A stretch of DNA of 44,900 nucleotides from CAG-582 sp964551965 (GCA_964551965.1 CAZKFB010000006.1:1-44900), one strand, 5' to 3'. Shown: positions 25,842-34,580, counted from the first letter of the stretch. Notes: generated from the letters alone by a model not told the origin. Translations and numbers: made by a program.

Positions 25842-26889
25842 TATCATCTCTAATACTTTCAATATATTCACTACTATGTTCATTTAGATTTATTCCCATA
25901 TCATAAAGGAACAATATATAATTATTTAATTCATTTGATTCTATTATCTTATTTAGTCTATGTTTAGCTAATTCAAAATCATTACATGATAATAATTCTA
26001 TTACTACTAGATAAGATATTAAATACATGTATTTTTCATTTACCGACCCTTCTAAAGCATCACGTGAAAAACTATATGACTTATGATTCTTTAACATCGT
26101 TGAAAATATTGCTAACAACTTATTATTTGTATAACTTCCTGCATAGAAATCATGTTGATATATTAATTTTCTTGCCATGTTAAGCAGAGTTAAGAGGGTG
26201 CTTTTTTTATAAGTATAGATATCTTCCTTATATTCAGGTACTAAATATCCTAAATATTCTAAAGCATTAGCTTCGACAAATAAGGGTAATATTTCAATGA
26301 AAGGATAAGTAGAATCTGTATAATAGCGGAGTTTAATATAGTCGGCAATTGCATGAGAAAATTCATGTACTCCATTAATATATTCTTCAATACTATTATT
26401 TTTTTCAACATTAATAAAATATCCTTGATTATGTGATAAAGAAAAAGTAACACTTCGATGTTTAGAAAATATTATATTATTTCTATTAGAATTATAAATC
26501 TTATTAAGGATACGAGAATAGTTCTTATCGAATTGTTGAAAGAAATCAAAGACAAAAACTAGGATGTCGTCTCTCGTATTCTTTATCGTAGCAATATCTC
26601 CAACTTCGAATCCGGGAATTAAATTTCTTTTCCTTTCAAATGTTTGAATATCATCATAAAATTCTTCAAATTGAGTTAAGTAAGAAACATCTTGTAATGA
26701 CTTCTTAGAGAAATCATCTGATTGAATAAAACATTTACCCTCTATTTGATATTCTTCTAAAGCATCTAATATAGCCAAGTCATTATAATAAGAATTTAAT
26801 ACATCTTTATTCTTTTCGTTTTCAATTAATACCTTTATTTTCAATCTATAGCTATTAATTAACCTTTTCTCCCATACTGCTTTTTTCAT
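25822..26889 (-). CDS. Putative HExxH (M3-like gluzincin) protein, 355 aa
   Basis: HEFSHAIADY (175-184) gives His175, Glu176 and His179. Twenty residues on, FIEILPLFVEANALEYL (198-214) resembles the third-ligand helix of M3 oligoendopeptidases (E-x-P-x-x-x-x-E). The stretch before HExxH (NNSIEEYINGV) also fits an M3 core. Full M3 enzymes are about 600 aa, so this would be a short, diverged relative. No signal peptide is seen. AAGGGG precedes the ATG at 26889. The promoter abuts that of the zinc-ribbon gene. Peptidase activity is inferred, not shown. Confidence 0.7.
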   Translation of the reverse strand: MKKAVWEKRLINSYRLKIKVLIENEKNKDVLNSYYNDLAILDALEEYQIEGKCFIQSDDFSKKSLQDVSYLTQFEEFYDDIQTFERKRNLIPGFEVGDIATIKNTRDDILVFVFDFFQQFDKNYSRILNKIYNSNRNNIIFSKHRSVTFSLSHNQGYFINVEKNNSIEEYINGVHEFSHAIADYIKLRYYTDSTYPFIEILPLFVEANALEYLGYLVPEYKEDIYTYKKSTLLTLLNMARKLIYQHDFYAGSYTNNKLLAIFSTMLKNHKSYSFSRDALEGSVNEKYMYLISYLVVIELLSCNDFELAKHRLNKIIESNELNNYILFLYDMGINLNEHSSEYIESIRDDKKIIRY

Positions 26890-26915
26890 TATAATTCCCC
26901 TTAAAAATTGCTACT

Positions 26916-26961
26916 ATAATACCATAAACTGATTGATGTTTCAACAAAACTATTTTATAAT
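26916..26961. promoter_or_regulatory. Divergent promoters with abutting -35 boxes
   Basis: Plus strand: TTGATG (26933-26938), 17-bp spacer, TATAAT (26956-26961). Minus strand: TTGAAA (complement of 26939-26944), 17-bp spacer, extended -10 TGgTATTAT (complement of 26916-26921). The two -35 boxes are adjacent. Confidence 0.65.
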
Positions 26962-26978
26962 TAACAACAGGTGATAGT

Positions 26979-27557
26979 ATGGAATGTTCTAAGTGTCATA
27001 ATGAGATTAAACCAGGACAAGAAGTATGTTTATCGTGTGGACATATTTTGGGTTATGAATCAGAAATAAGTAAGAAATGTCGTCACTGTAATCGTGAAAT
27101 ACCTATTAACTATAAGAAATGTCCATATTGTAAGAAGAGACAAGGTAGTAAGAGAAGTATAATAATTAATTTAATAATAGTTATAACTATAATAATTAAT
27201 ACTCTAATATATATAGATTTATATGGGGATAACTATATGTTAAATAATAATTATCGAGAGGATTGCACTAGTGTATCTTATCAAGATTTAGTAAAAAAGA
27301 ATAAATACTACGATGAATCGTATGTAACTTTAACAGGTAAAGTTATAAGAGTAAGAGAAGTAAATAGATTTTTTAATAGAATAGAAATAGAAATGTTTAT
27401 TGATAATCAAAACGAAATAATAAAAGTAAGATATAATAACAGAGATAGTATAGGACTAGTTAATGGAGATAGAATAACTATCTATGGTAAATATAAAAGA
27501 TTATCGGGAAATACGCCAATAATTAATTCTAAAATAATTGATGTCCAAGAGTCTTAA
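26979..27557 (+). CDS. Double zinc-ribbon membrane protein with OB-like outer domain
   Basis: ATG 26979 follows AGGTGATAGT. Two zinc ribbons use Cys3, Cys6, Cys17, Cys20 and Cys34, Cys37, Cys48, Cys51. A basic patch (KKRQGSKR) precedes one membrane helix (about 60-81). The extracellular part (105-190) reads like a tRNA_anti-like/OB fold: YVTLTGKVIRVREV...INGDRITIYGKYK-type strands. This architecture recurs in Firmicutes membrane proteins of unknown role. The ribbons would be cytosolic. It shares a divergent promoter region with the HEFSH gene. Function unknown. Confidence 0.78.
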   Translation: MECSKCHNEIKPGQEVCLSCGHILGYESEISKKCRHCNREIPINYKKCPYCKKRQGSKRSIIINLIIVITIIINTLIYIDLYGDNYMLNNNYREDCTSVSYQDLVKKNKYYDESYVTLTGKVIRVREVNRFFNRIEIEMFIDNQNEIIKVRYNNRDSIGLVNGDRITIYGKYKRLSGNTPIINSKIIDVQES

Positions 27558-27587
27558 GAATATAAGTAAAAATTATATTCTTTTTTA
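27556..27587 (+). terminator. Intrinsic terminator
   Basis: AAGAATATAA (27556-27565) pairs with TTATATTCTT (27573-27582), followed by a T tract. It begins in the stop codon of the zinc-ribbon gene. Confidence 0.85.
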
Positions 27588-27595
27588 ATTATATA

Positions 27596-27624
27596 TTGCA
27601 AACAATTGTATGATATATTATAAT
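27596..27624 (+). promoter_or_regulatory. Promoter upstream of uvrA
   Basis: TTGCAA (27596-27601), 17-bp spacer and TATAAT (27619-27624). A second extended -10 (TGgTAAAAT) lies near 27668-27676, closer to the uvrA start. Confidence 0.65.
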
Positions 27625-27699
27625 TGGTTTAGAAATAGAAATTTTTTATAATTAAAACATCTAATTTGTGGTAAAATAGTAAAGAAATTTGGTGATATT

Positions 27700-30516
27700 A
27701 TGGATAAAATTATTGTTAAGGGAGCTCGTGAAAATAATTTAAAGAATATTAATATTGAGATTCCCAAGAATAAATTAGTTGTTATGACTGGAGTATCAGG
27801 ATCAGGTAAGTCTAGTTTGGCTTTTGATACTATATATGCTGAAGGAGAACGACGTTATGTCGAATCTTTATCGGCTTATGCTCGCCAATTTCTAGGTGGG
27901 GAATCTAAACCTGACGTCGATTCTATTGAAGGATTAAGTCCAAGTATATCTATTGATCAAAAAACTACTAATAATAATCCAAGAAGTACAGTTGGAACAG
28001 TAACAGAAATATATGATTATTTAAGATTATTATTTGCTCGTATTGGTACCCCTTATTGTCCAAATCATCATGAGCCGATTAAAAGTCAAAGTATTGAAGA
28101 GATGACTATTAAGATAATGGAATATCCCGAAGGAACAAAGTTAGAAGTATTATCTCCAGTTGTTCACGGTGAAAAGGGAACTCATGCTGATCTATTTGAT
28201 AAACTTAGAAAAGATGGATTTACAAGAGTAAGAGTAAATGGTGAAACACAAGATCTTTCTGGTGAAATTAAACTAGAGAAAAACAAGAAAGATAATATAG
28301 AAGTGGTAGTTGATAGAATAGTCTTAAAAGAATCTGAGAGAAGTAGATTATTTGAAGCAATTGAGATAGCAACTAAGATGGCTGATGGGAAAGTACTTAT
28401 TAATATATTAGGAGATAAAGAAATACTAATGAGTGAGAATTATGCATGTCCTAAGTGTGATTTCTCATTACCAGAATTAGAGCCAAGAATATTCTCATTT
28501 AATGCCCCCTATGGTGCTTGTCCAACATGTAAGGGTCTTGGTATAACTAAACATATATCTATTGATTTATTGATTCCTGATAAAAAAATATCGATACTAG
28601 ATGGAGCAATAAAGACCTTAACTATAGATGATAATATAGAAACTAATAGACTACTAACAATTGCTAAGAAGAAAGGTATTGATTTGACAGTTCCATTTGA
28701 AGATTTAGATAAAAATATTGTAGATCTAATATTATTTGGTACTGATGAAGAATTTGATTTTGAATATACTTCTAAAAATGGAAATAAGAGATATACTACA
28801 GAAACTTATGAAGGAGTAGTAAACAATCTAGAGAGAAGATATATAGAGACATCATCAGGTTGGATAAGAGACTGGATAGATGGCTATATGGAAGAGAATA
28901 CATGCCCAACATGTAAGGGATCTAGATTAATGTCTAGTGTATTAAATGTTTTAGTAGGTGGGAAGAATATCTATGAAGTAACGAATTTGTCTATTAAAGA
29001 TTTAATTGTATTCTTTGATAAATTAAAGTTAAATAAAAGTGAAAAAGAGATAAGTGATTTACTTATTAAAGAGATAAGAAGTAGATTAGAATTCTTAGAT
29101 AATGTAGGTTTGTCATATCTGACACTATCGAGAAGCGCTGGTACATTATCGGGTGGAGAAGCTCAGAGAATTAGACTTGCTACCCAAATTGGTTCACGTT
29201 TAAGTGGCGTATTATATGTTCTCGATGAGCCTAGTATTGGTCTTCATCAAAAAGATAATAATCGATTAATTAATAGTTTAAAGAACATGAGAGATTTAGG
29301 TAATACTTTAATAGTTGTTGAACACGATGAAGATACGATGTTAGCAGCTGATTACTTAATCGATATTGGTCCTGTAGCTGGTGAAGGCGGAGGATATGTT
29401 GTTGCGGCAGGAACTCCGGAAGAAGTAATGAAGAATAAAGATTCTCTAACAGGACAATATCTATCTCATAAACTAAAGATCGAAGTGCCTAAAAAGAGAA
29501 GAAAAGGTAACGGGAAATTCATTACTATAAAAGGCGCTAAAGAAAATAACTTAAAGAATGTTAATGTTAAATTTCCTTTAGGAACATTCACATGTGTTAC
29601 TGGAGTATCCGGATCAGGAAAATCTTCACTAGTAAATGAAATTCTATGTAAGAGTCTTCAAAAATCTGTCTATGGTTCAAAAGTAATAGTTGGTAAACAT
29701 AAATCAATTGAAGGACTAGAAAATGTCGATAAAGTTATTCAAATAACTCAAGATCCAATCGGTAGAACCCCTAGAAGTAATCCAGCAACATATACGGGAG
29801 TATTTGATGATATTCGTACAGTATTTACGGAGATGAAAGAATCTAAAATTAGAGGTTATGATAAGAGTAGATTCTCCTTCAATGTTAAAGGTGGAAGATG
29901 TGAAGCTTGTTGGGGAGATGGAGTTAAGAAGATCGAAATGCACTTCTTACCTGACGTATACGTACCTTGCGATGTATGTCATGGTACTAGATATAATCGT
30001 GAAACTCTAGATATTAAATTCAAGGGTAAAAATATTGCTGAAGTGTTAGATATGCGTGTTGAAGAAGCAATGGAATTCTTTTCATCCGTTCCTAAAGTTA
30101 GATGCAAACTTCAAGTATTAATGGATGTAGGTCTTTCTTATATTAAACTAGGTCAATCAGCTCCAACTCTATCAGGCGGAGAAGCAGGTCGTGTAAAACT
30201 TGCTAAAGAACTACAAAAGAAACCTACCGGGAAATCTGTATTTATACTTGATGAACCAACGACCGGATTACATACTGACGATATTAAAAAATTATTAGTT
30301 ATCTTAAATCGTATTGTTGAAAACGGGGATACGGTAATTGTTATTGAACACAACTTAGATGTTATAAAAGTAGCTGACTATATCATTGATTTAGGACCTG
30401 ATGGAGGAGATGGCGGAGGTACTATCATTGCAACAGGCACTCCAGAAAGTGTTGCTAAAGTAAGCGGATCTTATACAGGAGAATTCTTAAAGAAAAAGTT
30501 AGAATCTGATAAGTAA
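27700..30516 (+). CDS. uvrA: Excinuclease ABC subunit A
   Basis: UvrA is the damage-recognition ATPase of nucleotide excision repair. Two ABC modules are clear: the first Walker A GVSGSGKSSLAFDT (31-44) and signature LSGGEAQR; the second Walker A GVSGSGKSSLVNE and signature LSGGEAGR. Zinc modules show CPKC...CPTCKG, CPTCKGSR and CEACWGDG...CDVCHG. At 938 residues it is full length. ATG 27700 follows GGTGATATT. No uvrB is in the window. Unlike in many Firmicutes it is not followed by uvrB/C; a terminator follows directly, so it is monocistronic. Confidence 0.98.
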   Translation: MDKIIVKGARENNLKNINIEIPKNKLVVMTGVSGSGKSSLAFDTIYAEGERRYVESLSAYARQFLGGESKPDVDSIEGLSPSISIDQKTTNNNPRSTVGTVTEIYDYLRLLFARIGTPYCPNHHEPIKSQSIEEMTIKIMEYPEGTKLEVLSPVVHGEKGTHADLFDKLRKDGFTRVRVNGETQDLSGEIKLEKNKKDNIEVVVDRIVLKESERSRLFEAIEIATKMADGKVLINILGDKEILMSENYACPKCDFSLPELEPRIFSFNAPYGACPTCKGLGITKHISIDLLIPDKKISILDGAIKTLTIDDNIETNRLLTIAKKKGIDLTVPFEDLDKNIVDLILFGTDEEFDFEYTSKNGNKRYTTETYEGVVNNLERRYIETSSGWIRDWIDGYMEENTCPTCKGSRLMSSVLNVLVGGKNIYEVTNLSIKDLIVFFDKLKLNKSEKEISDLLIKEIRSRLEFLDNVGLSYLTLSRSAGTLSGGEAQRIRLATQIGSRLSGVLYVLDEPSIGLHQKDNNRLINSLKNMRDLGNTLIVVEHDEDTMLAADYLIDIGPVAGEGGGYVVAAGTPEEVMKNKDSLTGQYLSHKLKIEVPKKRRKGNGKFITIKGAKENNLKNVNVKFPLGTFTCVTGVSGSGKSSLVNEILCKSLQKSVYGSKVIVGKHKSIEGLENVDKVIQITQDPIGRTPRSNPATYTGVFDDIRTVFTEMKESKIRGYDKSRFSFNVKGGRCEACWGDGVKKIEMHFLPDVYVPCDVCHGTRYNRETLDIKFKGKNIAEVLDMRVEEAMEFFSSVPKVRCKLQVLMDVGLSYIKLGQSAPTLSGGEAGRVKLAKELQKKPTGKSVFILDEPTTGLHTDDIKKLLVILNRIVENGDTVIVIEHNLDVIKVADYIIDLGPDGGDGGGTIIATGTPESVAKVSGSYTGEFLKKKLESDK

Positions 30517-30517
30517 T

Positions 30518-30546
30518 AAAACTACAATACAATATTGTAGTTTTTA
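30518..30546 (+). terminator. Terminator of uvrA
   Basis: AAAACTACAATA (30518-30529) pairs perfectly with TATTGTAGTTTT (30533-30544) around a 3-nt loop, with T5 overlapping the stem end. Confidence 0.88.
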
Positions 30547-30548
30547 AA

Positions 30549-30577
30549 TTGCTAAAAGAATAATTATCATTTATAAT
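30549..30577 (+). promoter_or_regulatory. Promoter of lgt
   Basis: TTGCTA (30549-30554), 17-bp spacer and TATAAT (30572-30577), just after the uvrA terminator. Confidence 0.6.
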
Positions 30578-30597
30578 ATTATAGAGGATGTGATAAT

Positions 30598-31413
30598 ATG
30601 AATCCAGTACTAATCACAATAGGTAATTTTGAAATAAGATGGTATTCAGTACTAATATTAATTGGTGCTTTTATGGTTCTTCTAATGAGTCAAAAAGAAG
30701 CTGATCGTTTTGGTATGACAAGAGAGTTTATTTTTAATGCACTTTTTTGGGCATTGATATTTGGTGTAATTGGAGCAAGATTATATTACTGTGTATTTAA
30801 CTATGATATATATCTAAAGAATCCAATTGAAATATTAAAGATATGGAATGGTGGATTAGCAATCCATGGAGGCCTAATATTTGGTCTAATTACCTTAGCT
30901 ATTTATTGTAAAAAATATAAAGTAAGATTAATTAGAGTATTAGACTTAATCGTTGTTCCATTATTATTTGCTCAAGCAATTGGAAGATGGGGAAATTTCT
31001 TTAATCAAGAAGCACACGGTGCAGTAACTACGGTAGCAACATTGAAATCTTTATTTGTTCCTGATTTTATAATTCAAGGTATGACTATCGACGGAATTGT
31101 TTATACACCAACATTCCTATTTGAATCAATCGGATGTTTAATAAGTTTTATCATATTATTATTTGTAAGACGTAGTAAGTATTTAAAAGTAGGATCTCTA
31201 ACGGGAGCATACTTAGTTATATATGGAGTATTAAGATTCTTCATTGAAATGTCGAGAACTGATGCCTTATTACTTGGCGGATTTAAAGTTGCTCAAATTG
31301 TATCAGTAGTCATGGTAATAATCGGAATTGGCATATTTATGTTTAATAGTAGAAAAGCCAAATTCGATGATTTATACAACGATAGTAGTAATATAAATGA
31401 AATAAAGTTCTAA
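30598..31413 (+). CDS. lgt: Prolipoprotein diacylglyceryl transferase
   Basis: Lgt attaches diacylglycerol from phosphatidylglycerol to the lipobox Cys of prelipoproteins at the membrane. Key motifs are seen: GARLYYC (60-66), WNGGLAIHGGLIFG with the essential His, the signature AQAIGRWGNFFNQEAHG and, near the end, GVLRFFIEMSRTD. About seven membrane helices fit the family. ATG 30598 follows GAGGATGTGATAAT. It implies that the organism makes lipoproteins, although none is obvious in this window. Confidence 0.97.
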   Translation: MNPVLITIGNFEIRWYSVLILIGAFMVLLMSQKEADRFGMTREFIFNALFWALIFGVIGARLYYCVFNYDIYLKNPIEILKIWNGGLAIHGGLIFGLITLAIYCKKYKVRLIRVLDLIVVPLLFAQAIGRWGNFFNQEAHGAVTTVATLKSLFVPDFIIQGMTIDGIVYTPTFLFESIGCLISFIILLFVRRSKYLKVGSLTGAYLVIYGVLRFFIEMSRTDALLLGGFKVAQIVSVVMVIIGIGIFMFNSRKAKFDDLYNDSSNINEIKF

Positions 31414-31470
31414 TATTTCTTGTTTATAATTTGACATCATGTTAAAATATTTATAAGGAGTGTAGAAGAA

Positions 31471-31803
31471 ATGATGGATACTAATTTAATACTTAATAAT
31501 TTAGAAGAAATGCAAATTTCAAATAAAATATCAACTGTGAGAGAACTTGTTAATAAAGCAAAAGATAATGAAGTATATTCTACACAAGTTTCGCTTCCTG
31601 CTGATTTTACTGAAGAAGAATTTTATTCATACGCGTTAAGTGTTGCTGAATCAGCTGAGAATTTAATTTCACCAACCGGTATTGATAATTTGTTAGATGC
31701 TGAAAAAGCGGAGGCATATGCCAATTTAAGTTCAGCAATGGATTTTATTCTAATGTGTTTTCCTGAATACAAATTACAAAAAGGTCATCTAATGAGTGCT
31801 TAA
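31471..31803 (+). CDS. Small hypothetical protein (110 aa)
   Basis: ATG 31471 (or 31474) follows AAGGAG. The protein is acidic, helical and soluble, with one Cys and no recognised motif. A possible promoter (TTGTTT at 31420, 17-bp spacer, TGtTAAAAT ending 31448) lies in the gap after lgt, and a terminator overlaps the stop, so it is probably expressed alone. It lies just upstream of the collagen-like gene, but nothing in the sequence links the two. Function unknown. Confidence 0.65.
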   Translation: MMDTNLILNNLEEMQISNKISTVRELVNKAKDNEVYSTQVSLPADFTEEEFYSYALSVAESAENLISPTGIDNLLDAEKAEAYANLSSAMDFILMCFPEYKLQKGHLMSA

Positions 31804-31817
31804 AAAGCACTTTTTTT
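31795..31817 (+). terminator. Intrinsic terminator overlapping coding end
   Basis: AGTGCTT (31795-31801) pairs with AAGCACT (31805-31811) around AAA, followed by T6. The stop codon is part of the hairpin. Confidence 0.8.
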
Positions 31818-31889
31818 ATTTTAATAGGACATAAATACATACTCTTTCTAAGTATAATCATAGATTATATTAGAAAGGAAAGTGATAAA

Positions 31890-32672
31890 ATGAATAACAA
31901 TTGTAGATGCAATAGTAGATGTTGTTCTTGCGATTGTAAGATGGGACCAACAGGACCACAAGGTACTCAAGGAATTCAAGGAATTCAAGGTAAAACAGGT
32001 CCAACAGGACCAACAGGCGCAACCGGACCACAAGGTACTCAAGGGCCAACAGGACCAATAGGGCCAACAGGACCACAAGGTACCCAAGGAATCCAAGGAC
32101 CTATAGGTGCAACAGGACCAACGGGAGCTGAAGGATTACAAGGATTACAAGGACCAACAGGACCAACTGGGGCTTCAGGATCAGTCGGGGCTCANNNNNN
32201 NNNNNNNNNNNNNNNNNNNNNNNNNNNNNNNNNNNNNNNNNNNNNNNNNNNNNNNNNNNNNNNNNNNNNNNNNNNNNNNNNNNNNNNNNNNNNNACAACA
32301 CAAATACTAGCATTAACTAATGGTGTTCCAACAACAATTGAAGTTCCATCATCAATGCCAATAAACAATGTTACATATACTCCAGCAAACAGTATTACTA
32401 TTAATGAAGATGGAGATTATGAAATTAATTATTCAGCTAATGTAACATCAACAAATTCAGCTAACATATCTATAGCTGTAAGAGAAAACGGAACTGCGAT
32501 AGATTCAGCAACTCTTACAAATGTATTCTCCGATGGAGAAAACAACATCTATAGTGGAAGTGTAATTAGAACATTACAAGTTGGTGATGTAATAGATATG
32601 ACTCTTACATCAACGGAAGCTGCTACGGGTTCAGTAAACAATGCAACACTAAGTGTTAAACGCTTAAATTAA
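31890..32672 (+). CDS. Collagen-like surface protein with BclA-like C-terminal domain (interrupted by gap)
   Basis: ATG 31890 follows AAAGGAAAGTG. Residues 1-18 are a Cys-rich head (CRCNSRCCSCDC, six Cys). Then come 27 uninterrupted Gly-X-Y triplets before the gap, rich in GPT, GPQ, GTQ and GIQ. After the gap a domain of about 125 residues (beta-rich, Thr/Asn/Ser-rich, ending SVKRLN) looks like the trimeric TNF-like C-terminus of BclA-type proteins. Such proteins form triple-helical filaments on spores or cells and are often Thr-glycosylated. There is no signal peptide. The gene nominally keeps frame across 100 N, but the true repeat number is unknown. A GT2 glycosyltransferase follows. Confidence 0.88.
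   Translation: MNNNCRCNSRCCSCDCKMGPTGPQGTQGIQGIQGKTGPTGPTGATGPQGTQGPTGPIGPTGPQGTQGIQGPIGATGPTGAEGLQGLQGPTGPTGASGSVGAXXXXXXXXXXXXXXXXXXXXXXXXXXXXXXXXXXTTQILALTNGVPTTIEVPSSMPINNVTYTPANSITINEDGDYEINYSANVTSTNSANISIAVRENGTAIDSATLTNVFSDGENNIYSGSVIRTLQVGDVIDMTLTSTEAATGSVNNATLSVKRLN
32195..32294. other. Assembly gap (100 N) in Gly-X-Y repeats
   Basis: Exactly 100 N inside the collagen-like repeat. Repetitive DNA is a likely cause of the break. The flanks do not overlap, so repeat sequence of unknown length is missing. Confidence 0.95.
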
Positions 32673-32677
32673 TATAT

Positions 32678-32703
32678 AAAGAGGAGATTAATTCTCCTTT
32701 TTT
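32678..32703 (+). terminator. Terminator or attenuator between collagen-like and GT2 genes
   Basis: AGGAGA (32682-32687) pairs with TCTCCT (32693-32698), extended by A/T pairs and followed by T6. It is only 16 nt from the GT2 start, so partial readthrough may set the ratio of the two products. Confidence 0.65.
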
Positions 32704-32718
32704 AAATAGGAGGTATTT

Positions 32719-33792
32719 ATGTCAAAAAAATATAAAGTTGTCGTTTATGCTATTTCTAAAAATGAATCTTCATTTGTTGAACGTTGGTATAATTCAATGA
32801 AAGAAGCTGATGAGATATATGTTCTTGATACTGGCTCTACTGATGATACGGTATCTAAACTTAAAAGCTTAGAAGTTCATGTTGAAGCGAAAGAAATATC
32901 CCCATGGCGATTTGATGTAGCGAGAAACGAATCATTAAATCTCGTACCTATTGATACTGATATATGTGTTTGTACTGACTTAGATGAAATCTTTACTCCT
33001 GGTTGGAGAGAAAAGTTAGAGGCTTCATGGAATGATTGTAATAGATTAAGATATTTATATAATTGGTCTTTAGATGAAAATGATAAACCATTAGTTTCGT
33101 TTCTCTATGAAAAAATACATGATCGAACTCATTATAAATGGATATATCCAGTCCATGAAGTTTTATCATGTTCGTTAGATAATGAAGAAGTGAATGTTAA
33201 TAAGTCAATAGTTTTAAACCACTATCCTGATAGTAAAAAGTCTCGATCATCTTATTTACCATTACTAGAATTATCGGTTAAAGAAAATCCCGAAAATGAT
33301 AGAAATTTACATTATTTAGGAAGAGAATACATGTATTATGGTAAATGGAATGAATGCATTGATACATTAATAAAACATGTTAATCTTGATTCTTCTACTT
33401 GGGCTAATGAACGAAGTGCTTCAATGAGATATATTTCTCGTGCATATGTCAATTTAGGAAGATTAGATGAAGCATCGTATTGGTTAGATCGCGCAATTGA
33501 AGAATGTCCAAATACTAGAGAAGCATATGTAGAAAAAGCTTTGCTAGATTTTAATAGAAAGAAATATTTAAGCGTGATAACTAATTGCCTAAAAGCAAAG
33601 AGTATATTAAATAAAGATTTAATTTATACAAATGAGGTATTCTGTTGGGATTCAACAATTGATGATTTATTATCATTAAGTTTTTATAATCTTGGATTAA
33701 AAGATGAAGCTTTATTTTATATTGATAAAGCAATACAAATGAATCCTAATGATGAAAGACTTAAAAAAAATAAAGAGGAATTCTTAAAATAA
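32719..33792 (+). CDS. Family 2 glycosyltransferase with C-terminal TPR repeats
   Basis: Residues 5-110 form a GT-A fold: AISKNESSFVERWYNSM, YVLDTGSTDDT (the nucleotide-binding region), and the DxD equivalent DLDE. Residues 190-355 contain TPR-like helices (LHYLGREYMYYGKW, SMRYISRAYVNLGRLDEASYWLDRAI, DEALFYIDKAIQMNPNDE). This GT2-TPR layout occurs in protein glycosyltransferases that bind extended peptides. GGAGGT precedes the ATG. Its position 46 nt after the collagen-like gene suggests it glycosylates the Thr-rich Gly-X-Y filament; donor and acceptor are inferred. Confidence 0.88.
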   Translation: MSKKYKVVVYAISKNESSFVERWYNSMKEADEIYVLDTGSTDDTVSKLKSLEVHVEAKEISPWRFDVARNESLNLVPIDTDICVCTDLDEIFTPGWREKLEASWNDCNRLRYLYNWSLDENDKPLVSFLYEKIHDRTHYKWIYPVHEVLSCSLDNEEVNVNKSIVLNHYPDSKKSRSSYLPLLELSVKENPENDRNLHYLGREYMYYGKWNECIDTLIKHVNLDSSTWANERSASMRYISRAYVNLGRLDEASYWLDRAIEECPNTREAYVEKALLDFNRKKYLSVITNCLKAKSILNKDLIYTNEVFCWDSTIDDLLSLSFYNLGLKDEALFYIDKAIQMNPNDERLKKNKEEFLK

Positions 33793-33804
33793 TTTCTCTT
33801 TTTT
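33772..33804 (+). terminator. Intrinsic terminator
   Basis: AAAGAGGAATT (33772-33782) pairs with AATTTCTCTTT (33791-33801) with one G-T pair, followed by T's. The left arm encodes the last codons of the GT2 gene. Confidence 0.75.
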
Positions 33805-33830
33805 GATATAATTAAAATGGAAGTGATAGT

Positions 33831-34580
33831 ATGAAAATTGTATCTTGGAATGTTGCTGGATATCGTTCAGTAGTTAACAAAGATTTTGAAACAAGTATTA
33901 AGAGTTTAGATCCTGATATTATTTGTTTACAAGAAGTAAAATGCTTAGAAAGTGAAATACCTTATATACCAGAAAATTATGAGATGTATTTAAATCCTGC
34001 TGAAAAGAAAGGTTATTCGGGTACACTTGTATTTACTAGAATTAAACCATTAAATGTTGAATATGGGATTGGAGAAGAAATAAGTGATTCCGAAGGAAGA
34101 ATTATAACTTTAGAATATGATAATTTTTTCTTAGTAAATGCCTACGTACCTAATTCTAAAAAGGAACTAGAGAGACTTGAGTATCGTATTTCTTGGGAAG
34201 ATACTTTTAGAGATTATCTTAAAACTTTAGAAGAGACAAAACCAGTAATATTATGTGGAGATTTAAATGTAGCTCATGAAGAAATAGATATTAAAAATGC
34301 CAAAAGTAATCAAAGAAGTGCTGGATTTACAATTGAAGAGAGAAATAAATTTTCTGAACTTTTAGATTCTGGATTTATTGATACATTTAGATATTTCCAT
34401 CCGGAAGAAGTAAAATATTCTTGGTGGAGTTATTTATTTCATGCAAGAGAGAAAAATGCCGGATGGCGATTAGATTACTTTGTCGTTTCAAAGTGTTTAC
34501 TTGATAGAGTAGTTGATAGTTATATATATAATGATATTTTTGGTAGTGATCATTGTCCAATCGGAATTGATTTAAAATAA
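33831..34580 (+). CDS. exoA: Exodeoxyribonuclease III / AP endonuclease (ExoA type)
   Basis: This EEP-family enzyme nicks abasic sites and removes 3' blocks in base excision repair. Motifs: MKIVSWNVAGYRS (1-13), LQEVK with the metal-binding Glu, YSGTLVFTR, CGDLNVAHEEIDIKN (catalytic Asp/Asn), AGFTIEER, and the C-terminal RLDYF and GSDHCPIGIDL with the catalytic His. At 249 residues it is full length. ATG 33831 follows GGAAGTGATAGT. WNVAG replaces the more common WNVNG, a conservative change near the active site. Confidence 0.95.
   Translation: MKIVSWNVAGYRSVVNKDFETSIKSLDPDIICLQEVKCLESEIPYIPENYEMYLNPAEKKGYSGTLVFTRIKPLNVEYGIGEEISDSEGRIITLEYDNFFLVNAYVPNSKKELERLEYRISWEDTFRDYLKTLEETKPVILCGDLNVAHEEIDIKNAKSNQRSAGFTIEERNKFSELLDSGFIDTFRYFHPEEVKYSWWSYLFHAREKNAGWRLDYFVVSKCLLDRVVDSYIYNDIFGSDHCPIGIDLK

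Noticed and set aside
31841..31867. A sporulation sigma-K-like promoter (AC, 16 bp, CATAGATTA) upstream of the collagen-like gene.
   Set aside because: The consensus carries little information in AT-rich DNA, no sporulation genes are seen, and a normal TATAAT overlaps it. The palindrome TATAATCATAGATTATA there may simply be chance.
31920..32194. Short repeated DNA units resembling a tandem or CRISPR-like array.
   Set aside because: The repeats are 9-nt-based Gly-X-Y codons in a clear reading frame, with no spacer structure.
31848..32313. Long open frames opposite the collagen-like gene.
   Set aside because: They mirror the low-complexity GGN/CCN codons, contain improbable Leu/Trp/Ser-rich sequence and have no ribosome binding site.
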